The position numbers and the translations under genes are program-made. From Diphasiastrum complanatum (Eukaryota; Streptophyta; Lycopodiopsida; Lycopodiales; Lycopodiaceae), in contig CM055106.1 of the NCBI GenBank assembly GCA_029204225.1, positions 1 through 64,000 on the forward strand: a stretch of DNA of 64,000 nucleotides. Direction: 5' to 3'. Of the stretch, positions 24,861 through 36,945 are shown in pieces (positions within the stretch are counted from its first letter, which is position 1; every line of letters begins with the position of its first letter). Below the pieces are notes generated by a model. It was not told the origin of the DNA. It searched no databases and saw nothing but the letters and a program-made list of their open reading frames with translations.

Positions 24861-25554
24861 TGTTAGGGACCCAACTCCCTTGGGTCCCAACCCTAAACTT
24901 GAGGCTGGATGATGACTGGTGGGCCTGTAGACTTGACCGGTGACTCGTGAACCTGCATGGTTGCCACGTGTCATGATCTAGTTGTGCACATGTCTTGGAG
25001 TCTCTTTCCTTGGGGGTATACAAGGAGAGGAGGACTCATTTGCCATCCATTCTGTCTACCTAGGAGGAGGTGGATGGAGAGCGTGTGCACGGCCAGGATG
25101 TATGCTAGCTTGAGGCAGGAGATGGTTGAGAGCCTAGGCGGTGGTATGGGACGCCATCTAGGATGGAAGTCGGATCCCGCTTAATACGATCACAGGCCAG
25201 GGCACGGAGGGTGGACCCGAATGAGGTCCTACGGTGGGGTGGAATGTGAATATATAGGGTAGATGTAATACTTGGAAAGGAGTGGTTCTATGAGAGGAAC
25301 GAGTCTATGAAAAAAAACTATGTAACTCACAATTTGTCATTCTTACATAACAGCTCACTCATAGAATTAAATGGAAATGTTGATATTTCTACTTTGTATA
25401 TGCTTTCTACTTTGGAAATAGTTAAATATATGGATGTTGTTGATTGCAGTTCTTATTTATGTTGGTTAAAAGATTTTACTTACCATGAAGAACGTAGTTT
25501 GCAATTTTACAATCTCCAAATGGACCTAATGTTAATGTCTAATAACAAGCTCAT
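24861..25554 (+). other. Possible LTR start with terminal hairpin, otherwise unassigned
   Basis: TGTTAGGGACCCAA at 24861 begins a GC-rich tract with a perfect 9-bp stem (GGGACCCAA/TTGGGTCCC, 24867-24888) and a TATATAGGG near 25252. This resembles an LTR but no matching end or second copy is found. An 83-codon open frame at 25307-25558 (+) is AT-rich and unrecognised. Confidence 0.3.
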
Positions 25555-26882
25555 CTGATGTAGTATATGAGATAGTGCATCAGCGACCACATTTTTCTTC
25601 CCTCTTCAGAAGCGAATTTCTAAGTGAAATTCCTGCATCAGCTCGGCCCACCAAGCTTGGCGGCCTTTCAAATCTGGCTGATTGCAAAAATACTTTAAAG
25701 TATGATGATCTGTGTACACATAAAACTTGGCGCCATATAAATAATGTCTCCACACCTTGAGCACATGTATAATCGCATACAGCTCTTGCTCATGTATAGG
25801 ATATCTTTGTTGAGCTGGTGTCAACTTCTTACTCTCAAAGGCTACTGGTCTACCCTCTTGGCACAACACTGCACTTACGGCAATGCCACTTGCATCTATC
25901 TCTAGGGCAAAAGGTTTCTGGGTATCCACAATCTTGAGGACTGGAGCCATGGCCACAGACTCCAAGTTTTCAAAACATTGATGAGCTTCAGCATCCCATC
26001 GAACCACGTTGTTGTTTTTCCTTAACTGGTCCGTTAAAGGAGCAGCTATCCAGGAATAATTCCTAGCAAACCACTGGTAGAACTTACAAAAGCCTAAGAA
26101 AGATTGTAATTGGCATATATTGGCAGGCCTCGACCACTTCTTAACCACAGCCACCTTGGTTGGGTCAATCAAAATACCCTCAGCTGTCACTACATGACCC
26201 AAATACTCGAACGAGTCTTACAGAACTTTGTCTTATGAGCATTAGCGTACAAGACCGAAGCTTGTAACTTGCCAAAACCGGTCTTCAGATGAACCTCATG
26301 CTCCTCAACCGCTTTACTAAAAACCAGTATATCGTCAATAAAATTGACGACAAACTTGCCCATATAGTCTCGCAAAACATCGTTCGTGAGCATCATGAAC
26401 GTGGCTGGGGCATTGGTTAATCCAAATGGCATAACCAAAAACTCATAATGACCGAAACAGGTTTGGAAGGCCGTTTTCTAGACGTCTTCATTTCGAATCC
26501 GTATTTCATGGTATCCACTTTTGAGATCTATCTTACTGAAAATGGTTGCACTTTGCAATGCATCCACTAGATCATCAATCTTGGGCATCGGATACTTGTG
26601 CTTTACAGTGATCTTATTCAATCCCCTGTAACTACACATGTCCGGAAACTACCATCTTTTTTCTTGACAAGTAAAATAGGAGAGGCAAAAGGTGAATAAC
26701 TAGGATGGATGTACCCTAGCCTGAGATACTCATCCAACATCTTTCTAACTTTCTTTTTCTTTTAGGCTCATCCTATAAGGAGGCCTACATACCAGACTTG
26801 CCCCTGGAACGATCTCAATACGATGATCAACATTCCGACTAGGCGGCAATCCCTCTAGCATATTACTAATTAGCACGTTTTA
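25555..26882 (-). pseudogene. Gypsy RT and RNase H fragment
   Basis: On the minus strand the reading goes GLPPSRNVDHRIEIVPGAS and [10 protein letters not shown]. It then enters [50 protein letters not shown] and [13 protein letters not shown] (catalytic box FIDD). RNase H follows: [76 protein letters not shown] and FYVYTDHHTLKYFC. A frameshift and stop near 26195-26205 separate RT from RNase H, and there is a break near 26640. Gag, protease and integrase are absent. The same family recurs at 60537-61043. Confidence 0.93.
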
Positions 26883-27296
26883 AAATGAGTGCGAATGGAC
26901 TTCTCCAACTCACTTTCTGGGTCACATCCAAGCTATAATGAAAAAGCATGTGCACTAGGGGATGCAAAAGTAAATGAAGCTTCTTGTGGTTTATTAGTGA
27001 GTGCGCTTATTGTGGAGAAGAAGAAGGAAGGATCCGAGAGGAAGCAATTCATTCGTTACAGTGTAGAAAAGAAGCATTCATTCAATCTCTGATTTTTTTT
27101 CATTCCTACATTCTGTGAGCAAAGAATGCGTTCACTTTGTGAGCAGAGATTCGTTCCTTGACATCCTTGCATTCAATGAGCAGATGCAATGAGCAGAGCA
27201 GATCAATGGTATTCTTCAAAGAGATGCTGAATTTCTTTTGTGAATGATAAAACATTGATTGGGGCAGCAAAGCGCACATTAGCAACATTGATCCAC
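26883..27296. other. Unassigned tract
   Basis: No gene. Imperfect repeats of GTGAGCAGAGA and ATGAGCAGA lie at 27110-27205. Confidence 0.35.
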
Positions 27297-27818
<522 letters not shown>

Positions 27819-28941
27819 TTATTGGTGAAATGATGGATTTTAGACAACCCGGTAAAGATATAGATGGAACCGGCATTCTGGCCACCAATTATGTGGGCTA
27901 CTGAAGAAAAATACAGAGTGACTCAAATGTGGAAGACATGACTTTATCTGAAGGACCGTCCTTGAAATTTAAGTCAGAGCATAAGGATCTGAGGTGAAGT
28001 CATTTACCTTTTTACTGTATTTTTTTGGTTTAATCATTTGGTTAAGCATGTAGACTGGTTTTTTTTCAGAAGTATCTGTTTTTATGAATCTAAAAAAAAA
28101 AAAATGGATTTATGTGCTCATATTGAATCTATAACCCATAGTATACAGTAAATGGTACATTTTTACAGTCTAATGAATTACAGATTTACCTTCTGTTGTA
28201 AAACCTTTAGAAAATAAAGAACACTTAGATTCTATTTTTTATGATGGAATATTATATATGCTTTTTAAGAGTTAAACTTATTAAGAATTTTCAAATGGCT
28301 ATAACTTCTAATCCGTAACTCGGATCCAAATGATCCAAAAAGATAAATTGATCCTTAAAACTCATAGAATTCACTAAAATTGAGAGAAATGACTTTCAAA
28401 AGAATTTTATCATAAATTTCTCAGTTTGAGTGATGTGTAATGCTTAACAAATATACTTAGCATGATAAATCAGCTATTGCTAATCCGTTGAAAAACATGG
28501 AGAAGCTATCGCTCAAAGTGGTTGGAAAACACCATTAGAGCTATATATATATATTATATATTTCCCAATCATGATAAAACCATTGGAAAAGATGGTCAAG
28601 CTTTCGTAAATAAATCATGGCAATTGCATCAAAGATTGAATCAAATTAAGTTTGCTTGATTGGAGGGACTACAAGAATTAGTAAATGAAAAACATTTATA
28701 TCATTGAAAAGAATATTTGAGATGGATTACTTATGAGGTGAATGGGTTCAAACTTAAGTTACCTTCTAGTATAATCTATGGCAATATCCGAACTAGAAAT
28801 CCAATGACTGGCTTCATAATCATACCAAAACCCCGCTATAGTGTTATGAACACTATTAAGCAACACACAAAATGTACCACAACAATTTTCAAATGACAGT
28901 TTTGATTGGCATTTTGACCGAACCACCATCTCCCCAAAGCC
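27819..28941 (+). repeat. 1.12-kb direct repeat, copy 1 (unidentified)
   Basis: It starts at TTATTGGTGAAATGATGG and is followed head-to-tail by copy 2. It lacks TG...CA ends, a primer site and recognised domains. A frame of about 60 codons at 28705-28896 reads EYLRWITYEVNGF and IYGNIRTRNPMTG, is open in both copies and ends in TGA; it has no ATG at its start. The meaning is unknown. Confidence 0.9.
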
Positions 28942-30062
28942 TTATTGGTGAAATGATGGATTTTAGACAACCCGGTAAAGATATAGATGGAACCGGCATT
29001 CTGGCAACCAATTATGTGGGCTACTGAAAAAAAATACAGAGTGACTCAAATGTGGAAGACATGACTTTATCTGAACGGCCATCCTTGAAATTTAAGTCAC
29101 AACTTAAGGATCTGAGTTTAAATCATTTACATTTTTACTGTATTTTTTTGGTTTAATCATTTGGTTAAGCATGTAGACTGGTTTTTTTCAGAAGTATCTG
29201 TTTTTATGAATCTAAAAAAAAAAATGGATTTATGTGCTCATATTGAATCTATAACCCATAGTATACAGTAAATGGTACATTTTTACAGTCTAATGAATTA
29301 CAGATTTACCTTCTGTTGTAAAACCTTTAGAAAATAAAGAATACTTAGATTCTATTTTTTATAATGGAATATTATATATGTTTTTTAAGAGTTAAACTTA
29401 TTAAGGATTTTCAAATGGCTATAACTTCTAATCCGTAACTCAGATCCAAATGATCCAGAAAGGTAAATTGATTCTTAAAACTCATAGAATTCACTAAAAT
29501 TGAAAAAAATGACTTTTAAAAGAATTTTATCATAAATTTCTCAGTTTGAGTGATGTGTAATGCTTAACAAATATACTTAGCATGATAAATCAGCTATTGC
29601 TAATCCGTTGAAAAACATGGAGAAGCTATCACTCAAAGTGGTTGGAAAACACCATTAGAGCTATATATATATATTATATATTTCCCAATCATGATAAAAC
29701 CATTGGAAAAGATGGTCAAGCTTTCGTAAATAAATCATGGCAATTGCATCAAAGATTGAATCAAATTAAGTTTGCTTGATTGGAGGGACTACAAGAATTA
29801 GTAAATGAAAAATATTTATATCATTGAAAAGAATATTTGAGATGGATTACTTATGAGGTGAATGGGTTCAAACTTAAGTTACCTTCTAGTATAATCTATG
29901 GCAATATCCGAACTAGAAATCCAATGACTGGCTTCATAATCATACCAAAACCTCGCTATAGTGTTATGAACACTATTAAGCAACACACAAAATGTACCAC
30001 AACAATTTTCAAATGACAGTTCCGATTGGCATTTTACCGAACTACCATCTCCCCAAAGCCTT
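28942..30062 (+). repeat. 1.12-kb direct repeat, copy 2 (unidentified)
   Basis: Head-to-tail second copy, offset about 1123 bp and by eye well above 95% identical to copy 1. It ends ...CCATCTCCCCAAAGCCTTA. The approximately 60-codon frame is again open (29829-30017). The change seen in its PKPRYS segment (CCC to CCT) is synonymous. Confidence 0.9.
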
Positions 30063-30254
30063 AGAGGCTGAAAAAAAAAAAAAGAGGCATGAACACAAAA
30101 ATATAAAACTCATACCAATAGAAAGCCCTTTTTATACTGAGTCTTCACATTCACTTCCTTCAACACCTAAAAAATCCAAAAAATACCAAAACCCTAAAAA
30201 CTTCAAAAACACCAGAAACACATACTCAACACAAAAACGACACAACAATACCCA
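30063..30254 (+). other. Leader-like AT-rich tract before Gypsy gag
   Basis: An A-rich sequence with repeated AAAACCCTAAAAAC-type phrases ends at the gag ATG. It is probably the leader of the following gag; no primer site is seen. Confidence 0.45.
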
Positions 30255-30915
30255 ATGGCCGACAATACAGATCCTGACATCCCAAAAGATTATCCGTACA
30301 AGATCAGCTCCCCTGTAGCTGAACAAATTAGACGTCATAGATTCTACCAAATGCGGGTCCAAATACACGAGCCATCCACAAACCCATTCGAGAAACAAGA
30401 ACCTGATAGAGCTAAGTCCTCATGCGCACAACTCCAATTTTATGGTGCTGAACCGTCACAGGTCAGAACCAACCTTAATGGAGTCTCTGCTACCCACAAT
30501 GCTCATCATGAGAGACGTACACCCAAGCTAGATCTACCAAAGTTTGACGGTAGTTTGGACCCTCAAAGATTTTTGCAAATCTTTGAGATTGCATGTGATG
30601 TGTATGGCGAAACATCTCCCGATGCTATGGTCCAACTATTTTCGATGACCATGATTGCTAAAGCACGTGATTGGTTTTTCAACCTTGATCGTGAAGATAA
30701 GATAGACTGGTCAACCTTGAAAGAGTCCTTTATCAAGCGTTTTAAGCCCTTTCGCTTGATCGAGAGTCCTTTTGTCAAATTGAGTAACATCAAGATGGCA
30801 AAGGATGAATGTGTATGAGACTATATCGAGCGTTTCAAAAGTCTCAAAAGTCAGGTACAGGAACAACCCTCCGAACTGATGCTCATCATCTTGTTTTTAG
30901 TCGGCCTTCCAAGAA
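30255..30915 (+). pseudogene. Gypsy gag fragment
   Basis: ATG 30255 begins MADNTDPDIPKDYPY. The first 187 codons are open. They contain the retrotransposon-gag core: PKLDLPKFDGSLDPQRFLQI, ACDVYGETSPDAMVQLF, KARDWFFNLDREDKIDW, STLKESFIKRFKPF and ESPFVKLSNIKM. After a stop at 30816 the frame continues DYIERFKSLKSQVQ to VGLPRSH and is then replaced by LTR-like sequence at about 30916. The knuckle, protease and everything else are missing. It is related to the gag of elements A, B and L but is a distinct subfamily. Confidence 0.9.
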
Positions 30916-31321
30916 GTCACTTTTTTGCAAAAAAATACCAGTATCACTCTTGAACCTTCACCACCTTCGTTGAGATTCCAAAATAGTCTATTTATAATAA
31001 AATATTATTTTTGAGTTTGACGAAGATTCTTCTTGATCTGATTACAGAAATTTTTGAATTTTACCCTCGTCAGACTACAAAAACTATAATTTTTTGTGTC
31101 AAAAACCTTCGTTCGACTATAATCTGAATTTTTCAATATACAAACTCAAAAAAATTTTATACGGGATCGACTCAGAAAATTTTGGATTTTCTGATACCCA
31201 GAGTTTTTGGAAGTTTCGATACTCCTGTCAAGTATGCTCATACGATCTGGCTATAGGCCATTTGAAATGACTGTCCAGCTTCAATCGCCCTGTCATATAT
31301 GCTTGAACGATATGGCTAAAG

Positions 31322-31384
31322 ACCATTTGAAATGATTGTCCAGTTTCAATCGCTGGCGATTGAAGCTGGATAGCCATTTCAAAT
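31322..31384. repeat. Foldback hairpin 1
   Basis: Arms of about 30 nt (CATTTGAAATG...TTTCAATCGC and its inverse GCGATTGAAG...CATTTCAAAT) are separated by 2 nt. Confidence 0.85.
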
Positions 31385-32090
31385 CTTAAGCTCAGTGAAT
31401 GGTTTTAAATGTTCACTTTCAATGAGCTCCAATGCATTTCTATTGAAGTTGTGCGATGCAAAAAAACAATGAGCTTAGTGGACAATTACCTCAGTCAAAA
31501 TCAATCAACTCCTATTTTTGACAAGAAATCCAACAACTTTTCGCATACTTATACTTAGGTGAGCTAGGGTAGGAAGAAATCTGCCAGCTTTAAATTAAAT
31601 TTGGGCGACATTGTCTGTGGATTAGGACAACAAATTAGTGCGCCTATCACACAACCTTCAGAGCGCATCAATTTTTGATTAGAAGATCGAAAGAATCCAA
31701 TATCAAAATCGTCTGACACAAAGATCAGAAACAACATTTTTTAATACTGAATAACCTCAAAAAATCAGTAAATTCTTGATACCAAAAAACAGAATTGTTC
31801 GATACGGGATTTTTCTCTACCCTAAGTTCAAAATTTTGCGATACCCATAGTCAAATTTTTTCGATACCTATAACATGAATTTTTCAATACACAAACTTAG
31901 AAATTTTTGATACGGGATCGAATCAAAAAAATTTGAATTTTTCGATATTCAGAGTTTGTCAATATCCAGAGTTTTCAGAAGTTTCGATACTCTTGTCAAA
32001 TATGCTCAAACGATTTGGCTACAGGCCATTTGAAATGACTGTCCAGCTTCAATTGCCCTATCATATATGCTTGAACGATATGGTTACAGG

Positions 32091-32154
32091 CCATTTGAAA
32101 TGATTGTCCAGCTTCAATTGCCGACGATTGAAGTTGGACAGTCGTTTCAAATCT
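32091..32154. repeat. Foldback hairpin 2
   Basis: Same sequence family and arm length as hairpin 1, with loop around CCGA and a few compensating or single-arm changes. Confidence 0.85.
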
Positions 32155-32448
32155 TAAGCTTAGTGAACGGTTTTAAATGTTCACTCTCAGTGAGCTCCAA
32201 GCACTCCTATTGAAGTTGTGCAGTGCAAGAAAACAATGAGCTTAGTGGACTATTACCTCAGTCAAAATCAACCAACTCCTATTTTTGACATGAAATCCAA
32301 CAACTTTTTGCACACTTAAGTGAGCTAGGATAGGAAGAAATGTGTCTTCTTTATGCTAATTTTGGGGGACAATGCCTATGGATTAGGGCAACAAATAAGT
32401 GCGCCTATTTCAAGTTTATCAAATATGCTTGAACGATCTTTCTATAGG

Positions 32449-32511
32449 CCATTTGAAACGACTCTACAGCCTCAATCGCCGGTGATTGAAGTTGGACCGT
32501 AGTTTCAAATC
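32449..32511. repeat. Foldback hairpin 3
   Basis: Same family again: CATTTGAAACG...CCTCAATCGCC faces GGTGATTGAAG...AGTTTCAAAT. Confidence 0.8.
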
Positions 32512-32682
32512 AATGAACAGGTTTAAAATTTCACCCTCAATGAGCTCCAACGCACTCCTACTGTCGACCAGAAATCCAACAAACTTGGACATCAAATCCT
32601 AAGCACTCCCTTGTAGACCAGTGTAACCTTTTAACGAACTAGGATAACGAACAAAAGTGCAAGTTAGAGTACTAAAAAACTC

Positions 32683-32804
32683 AAAAGAAAAAAATTCAAT
32701 CTCGATGTAGCTCACTAAAAACGTCTGTCCGGCTTCAATCACCGACGATTGAAGCCGAACATCTATTTTTAGTGACTTGCATCGAGATTAAATCTTTTTC
32801 TTAG
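32683..32804. repeat. Foldback hairpin 4, long arms
   Basis: Arms of about 58 nt (32683-32740 and 32747-32804) surround ACCGAC. They share the GGCTTCAATC/GATTGAAGCC core with the others but have different outer arms (CTCGATG...CATCGAG). Identity between the arms is about 80% by eye. Confidence 0.85.
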
Positions 32805-33568
32805 AATGGAATACTGATAGCGACAATGTCTCTCATTTCCTGACATAGAGTACATACAAAAGACAAAAGGGACAATATTTTGTTCTCAAAATACTAGCTA
32901 TGATAGAAGTCAAATGCACTATACTAGCAGTGCAGCCAATAATGCGAGCATCCAATCTAGTGACTATGTGTTGGAGAAGAGTTTAAATGATAGTTGGTGG
33001 GGATCCGATCTATCAAAAGTGGCAGCCACTACATATGCATGGGTGCTAAGTCCGTCAGAGGAGGGCTTTGCAAAAAGCCAATACAATCTCGTATAGCGCC
33101 AAGTTTTTTGGAAGGAGGAAACATGACCGGGGAGAGAAAAATCAGTTCATGTGGTTTTGTCTAGATAATGTGACATGCACTTGGACAACAAATCCCTTGA
33201 TAATAATATTGCCTACAAAAGTGTCTGAAACCTAGTATGTGCAACAAGGAACTAATTTGTCACAAGCCGAGGTGGACGAGTTGAACAAAGGTGGATATAT
33301 GTTTGAGACAGACAAATTGACTAATTTTGTGAAAGAAGGCGATTCAAATGTAGATGTAGCACAATAGTCTCATGGCAAATAGCCTGTTACAACTCATCCA
33401 AACGATCTTGTCTCAAATCGACGAGATATGAGACATAGAGCTGGTATATCCAAGGAGGCAAAGGAGCGGATGGGCAAAGCTCTAAGCTTGAATGATCATC
33501 TGAGAAAAGTTACCAGACGGAGCACAAAGAAATCTATACTATTGAAAGCTTTGAGTCCATTCAAAGAG
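32805..33568 (+). pseudogene. Unrecognised coding-like remnant
   Basis: The + strand contains blocks that read like protein in alternating frames: SSDYVLEKSLNDSWWGSD and AATTYAWVLSPSEEGF (32914-33096), then LSQAEVDELNKGGYMF and VSNRRDMRHRAGISKEAKE (about 33255-33460). It carries stops and frameshifts. I do not recognise the family. It lies between the hairpin repeats and a Copia LTR and has no RT, integrase or protease motifs. It could be a captured host-gene fragment or a DNA transposon remnant. Confidence 0.4.
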
Positions 33569-34186
33569 TGTCAAAATATTGGAAAAATCTATCTAATGTT
33601 GTAAGTAGGGGTCCTAAAAATGCCAAAGATGAATTGAGCTCTTTTGGCTTAGTAAAGACCCATCTTAGGATAAAATATTCAAGATAGGTAGAAGTAGAAA
33701 CTTGAGCTACCATAGGAATCGCCATTTGTACTTTGCATGCCACATTTAATGCATGAAAAGACTAGGTGGCACAATTAGACATAGTGAGGTGGCTTAAATA
33801 AGTCTAGATAGCTTGAGAGGTGGATTCATAACTCCAATTCAACTCAAAGTAGGAGGAGAGTCCATGGATCTATATATATGTGATGTACTCTCATTGAGAA
33901 GATGATGAAATTTGTGTGTAATGCAACTTTGGAGACTAAGCTCTTTGTGTCCTCTCTCTCTCCACGAGTTTTGTACTTCCTATTTTCTCTCTCTAGTCGA
34001 GTAGAGGCATTTATGATGCTTAGTCTTATGTTTTGTTGACAGATCTTGCTTGTAACACAATAATATTGCTTGTATGATCAGCTTTCCTATTGACAACCAA
34101 TGCTAGTCTGATCTTTATGGTATTATTGGGCTTAGGAGATCAAAAGTACATGTGTAGTGCATCCCACATGTGTGAATTCAACATGG
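33569..34186 (+). mobile_element. 5' LTR of Copia C
   Basis: It starts near TGTCAAAATATTGG and ends ...GTGAATTCAACA at the primer site. A truncated inverted copy is at about 55775-56008, whose first bases (TGTTGTAATATTGG) fix the start. The TATA-like CTATATATATG is at about 33872. The antisense of the first 180 bp is open in both copies (MACKVQMAIPMVAQ). Confidence 0.88.
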
Positions 34187-34199
34187 TATCAGAGCCTAC
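34187..34199 (+). other. Primer-binding site of Copia C
   Basis: TGGTATCAGAGCC abuts the LTR and is the exact initiator tRNA-Met type site. Confidence 0.95.
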
Positions 34200-34939
34200 C
34201 TAAGATTTACAAGCAAATCTAATCAAAAAGTTTGCAAATTTGATCAGATTTCAAGCTAGGAATTGTCTAGATTCTACTTTCTAGCTAGTTTGTAGTTTTT
34301 TGGTGATTTAGAGCTTCAAACCACTTTGAATGGTCCAGATCAGGTACTGTACGGAATTTCAGGTGCAGGCACGTGTGAAATCCACCCATTTTCAGTTTGG
34401 TGATTCTCTCTCATCTTAGATCCAAATTTCATGCAAATTAGCCCACTAGAAAGCTGGAAATGTGTAGAATCTGATGCAATTTGAATCATGACAGTTGGAT
34501 AAGCCAATCAAAAGTTATAAGCTTTTGAAGAGTCGTAGGTAGGGTGCCTAGACCTGTGGCAAATCGTGAGTACATGTCAATTATTGCTTGAATGATCACA
34601 AAAATCATCCAGAAGTTGACCAATCTCATCTATATGTAATTTAGACAAAATTTATAGGTTCTACGCAAATTGTATCATACAAATAGATTGTATTTGAGTC
34701 AATTTGACATTTTTTGGAGTATTTCACACGTGTGAAATTCAAAGAACCATAACTTTTGCCATACTTCATCTTTTTTGATGATTCAAATCTTGTTTTAGAG
34801 AGATTGTCAAACTAGTGAGATCTATCTCACAGTGTTTTGCTTTGTCTTATATAGGATTTTGTTTTTTGCCCTTGATTTGTTCCTATAGTGAGAAGATAAG
34901 CAATTTTTCATCCATCTTTTTTTACTTCCATCATTCTTT
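34200..34939 (+). other. Copia C leader, no gene
   Basis: 740 bp of untranslated leader between primer site and gag ATG. No gene on either strand. Confidence 0.6.
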
Positions 34940-36310
34940 ATGACTTCAATGGGTGTCTTTCTATTAGAAGCAAGTGAAAGATTGTCAACCTCCAATTACT
35001 CAATTTGGAAGGTTGGGATGGAATCTGTCTTAATTCTACAAGATGTGATGGATATTGTACTTGGAATTGAAGAAGAATCACAAATTCCTTAAGAAATTCC
35101 AAACTCATCTCTCTTGCATGTTTTCACAAATGGAGTATGTTCCAACTTAATGTTTCTAATGCATTTCTCAATGGTTACGTTGAGGAGGAGATCTACATGG
35201 AGCAACCTCCAGGTTTTGTGAAGGAAGGTGATGAATCAAAAGTTTGTCTTTTGTTCAAAAGTCTGTATGGACTGAAACAGACACCAAGGTCTTGGTATGC
35301 AAGGCTCAACTCCTATTTCATATCACTCGGATTTTGTCTAAGTGAATATGACCCTTCTCTGTATTATAAGTTTGTAGATAACTTTGTAATTATACTTCTC
35401 ATCTATGTAGATGATATCATTCTCTGAAGAATCTAAGCATGCACTTGGTACTGAGTTTAAAATGCAGGACTAGGAGTTTTTCACTATATTCTAGGCCTTG
35501 AAATAGATTTTTAGAAAGGTCATGCATTTATAAGCCAAAGTAGATATGCACTTTCCATGCTCAGGAAATTCCATATGGAGAATTGTAAAGGCATAAATAC
35601 ACCTATGGAGCACACTGTAAAAGTTTCTATGAAAGATGATGAAAAATCCTTTGTGGACATCACTCTTTATAGGAGTCTTATTGGCTCACTTATTTGGTTA
35701 ACAGTGACTAGGCCTGATCTAAGCTTTTGTGTTCATAAGCTAAGTCAACACATGCAGGATCCAAAGTTATATCATTGGAAGTTGGCTAAAAGAGTCTTGA
35801 GGTATATATCTTCTACCTTGGATTATGGATTATTCTATGAAGGAGAAGATCTGACTTTAATTGCTTTTTTCAGATTCAGATTTTGCAGGAGACAGGTTGG
35901 ATAGAAAATTCACAAGTGCTTACACTATATTTCTTGGAGGGAACTCGGTTTCTTGGCTATCAAAGAAACAAGCAACTATCTCCTTATCATCTTGTGAAGC
36001 TGAATACAAATCTCTTACAAACACAACAAAGGAAATTTTATGGACCAAAAGGCTACTTATGGAGCTAAAGTTTTATGCAGATGAAGATCTTCCAATTATC
36101 AAGAATAATAACATTTCTGCTCAAGCTCTTGCAAATAATCCAGTCTTTCATACAAGGAGCAAGCATATTGAAGTGGCTTATCATTTTGTAAGAGAAAAAG
36201 TCAATGGGAGAGAGATCTCATTGGAACATGTTGCATCTTCAAATTGTGCTGCAGATCTTCTTATCAAACCTCTACTCAAGAATGTCTTTATAAATCTTTC
36301 TTCACAGGTG
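34940..36310 (+). pseudogene. Copia C: gag start joined to RT/RNase H
   Basis: ATG 34940 gives MTSMGVFLLEASERLSTSNY, then SIWKVGMESVL and a stop at 35090. Within about 20 bases the sequence jumps into RT (FQLNVSNAFLNGYVEEEIYM, EQPPGFVKEG, FKSLYGLKQTPRSWYARL, LIYVDDIIL with an intact YVDD). Most of gag, plus protease and integrase, is therefore deleted. RT continues after a frameshift (ENCKGINTPM, SLIGSLIWLTVTRPDLSF) into RNase H (FSDSDFAGDRLDRK, SLSSCEAEYKSL, HTRSKHIEVAYHF, AADLLIKPLLK). It is truncated by minus-strand Gypsy B before any 3' LTR. Confidence 0.92.
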
Positions 36311-36945
36311 AAGACTTTCTAGACGATGATGTTTTACTAGAAATCTGACTTGAAGAATCATGCTCGACTTTTCCTTTGCCTTTATCCAATAAGGGTGGCA
36401 CTTTCTCTGAATCAATCTTTCGAGGGGGATTCCCATTTCAGGACCGCATTATAATGTTGCTTAGTTTGTTTCTTCATCATCGATCCTGTGATCATGTCTT
36501 TCTTTAATATAACTGCTTTGGACAGTTTTACTGTGAGTTCATCAGGAACATTACGCACTCCAAATCTGGTCGAATCCATATGATTTAGAATCTGCTCATC
36601 CGTAAGTTCTGCATTGCCATCATAAGTCAAGGCATGACTCACAGGAATGAGTTCATCCTCAATCGGATCTGGTATAGATTCCGTTGATATCCAGACTACA
36701 TTCAACACATTCAGTGGAAACGTGATTGGTGTATCCAAAGTTCAATCTAATAAGAAAATCTCGCTCAAATCTGATTGATTATCTTGTTGACACATATATC
36801 CTATTGTACAGTCAATTGTTACAAGAGCTTCATTCCAATTGACAGCATCCGTTTGAGAATTGTAATGAACTCCCAAATTTTTCTCTGGTCGATCACAAGT
36901 ATGATCTGTTGTTGACGAATTGTCATCCTCTTTTTGAACCACTGG
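36311..36945 (-). pseudogene. Gypsy B, linker between protease and RT
   Basis: The minus strand reads EIFLLDQTLDTPITFP-like sequence, then WISTESIPDPIEDELIPV, ALTYDGNAELTDEQIL, DMITGSMMKKQTKQ and finally a Lys/Ser-rich segment. It matches element A (5745-6200) block for block. This is the spacer between protease and RT in this Gypsy family. RT itself is absent because the element is truncated at the Copia C boundary. Stops are few, and a 108-codon stretch (36412-36738) is open. Confidence 0.85.

Larger units (their letters stand above)
30916..32511 (+). repeat. Tandem repeats of about 750 bp carrying foldbacks
   Basis: After about 200 bp of Gypsy-LTR-like sequence (CTTCGTTGAG, ACCCTCGTCAGACTAC), a unit containing TACGGGATCGA (31160 and 31911, offset 751) occurs twice, with a third partial copy from about 32400. 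Each unit holds a sub-repeat (TATGCTTGAACGATATGG then GGCCATTTGAAATG) and a hairpin. No coding potential is seen. Confidence 0.8.

Noticed and set aside
24861-24890. GGGACCCAA/TTGGGTCCC hairpin as a terminator
   Set aside because: The context is plant nuclear repeats; it is more likely the start of an LTR, and no gene ends there.
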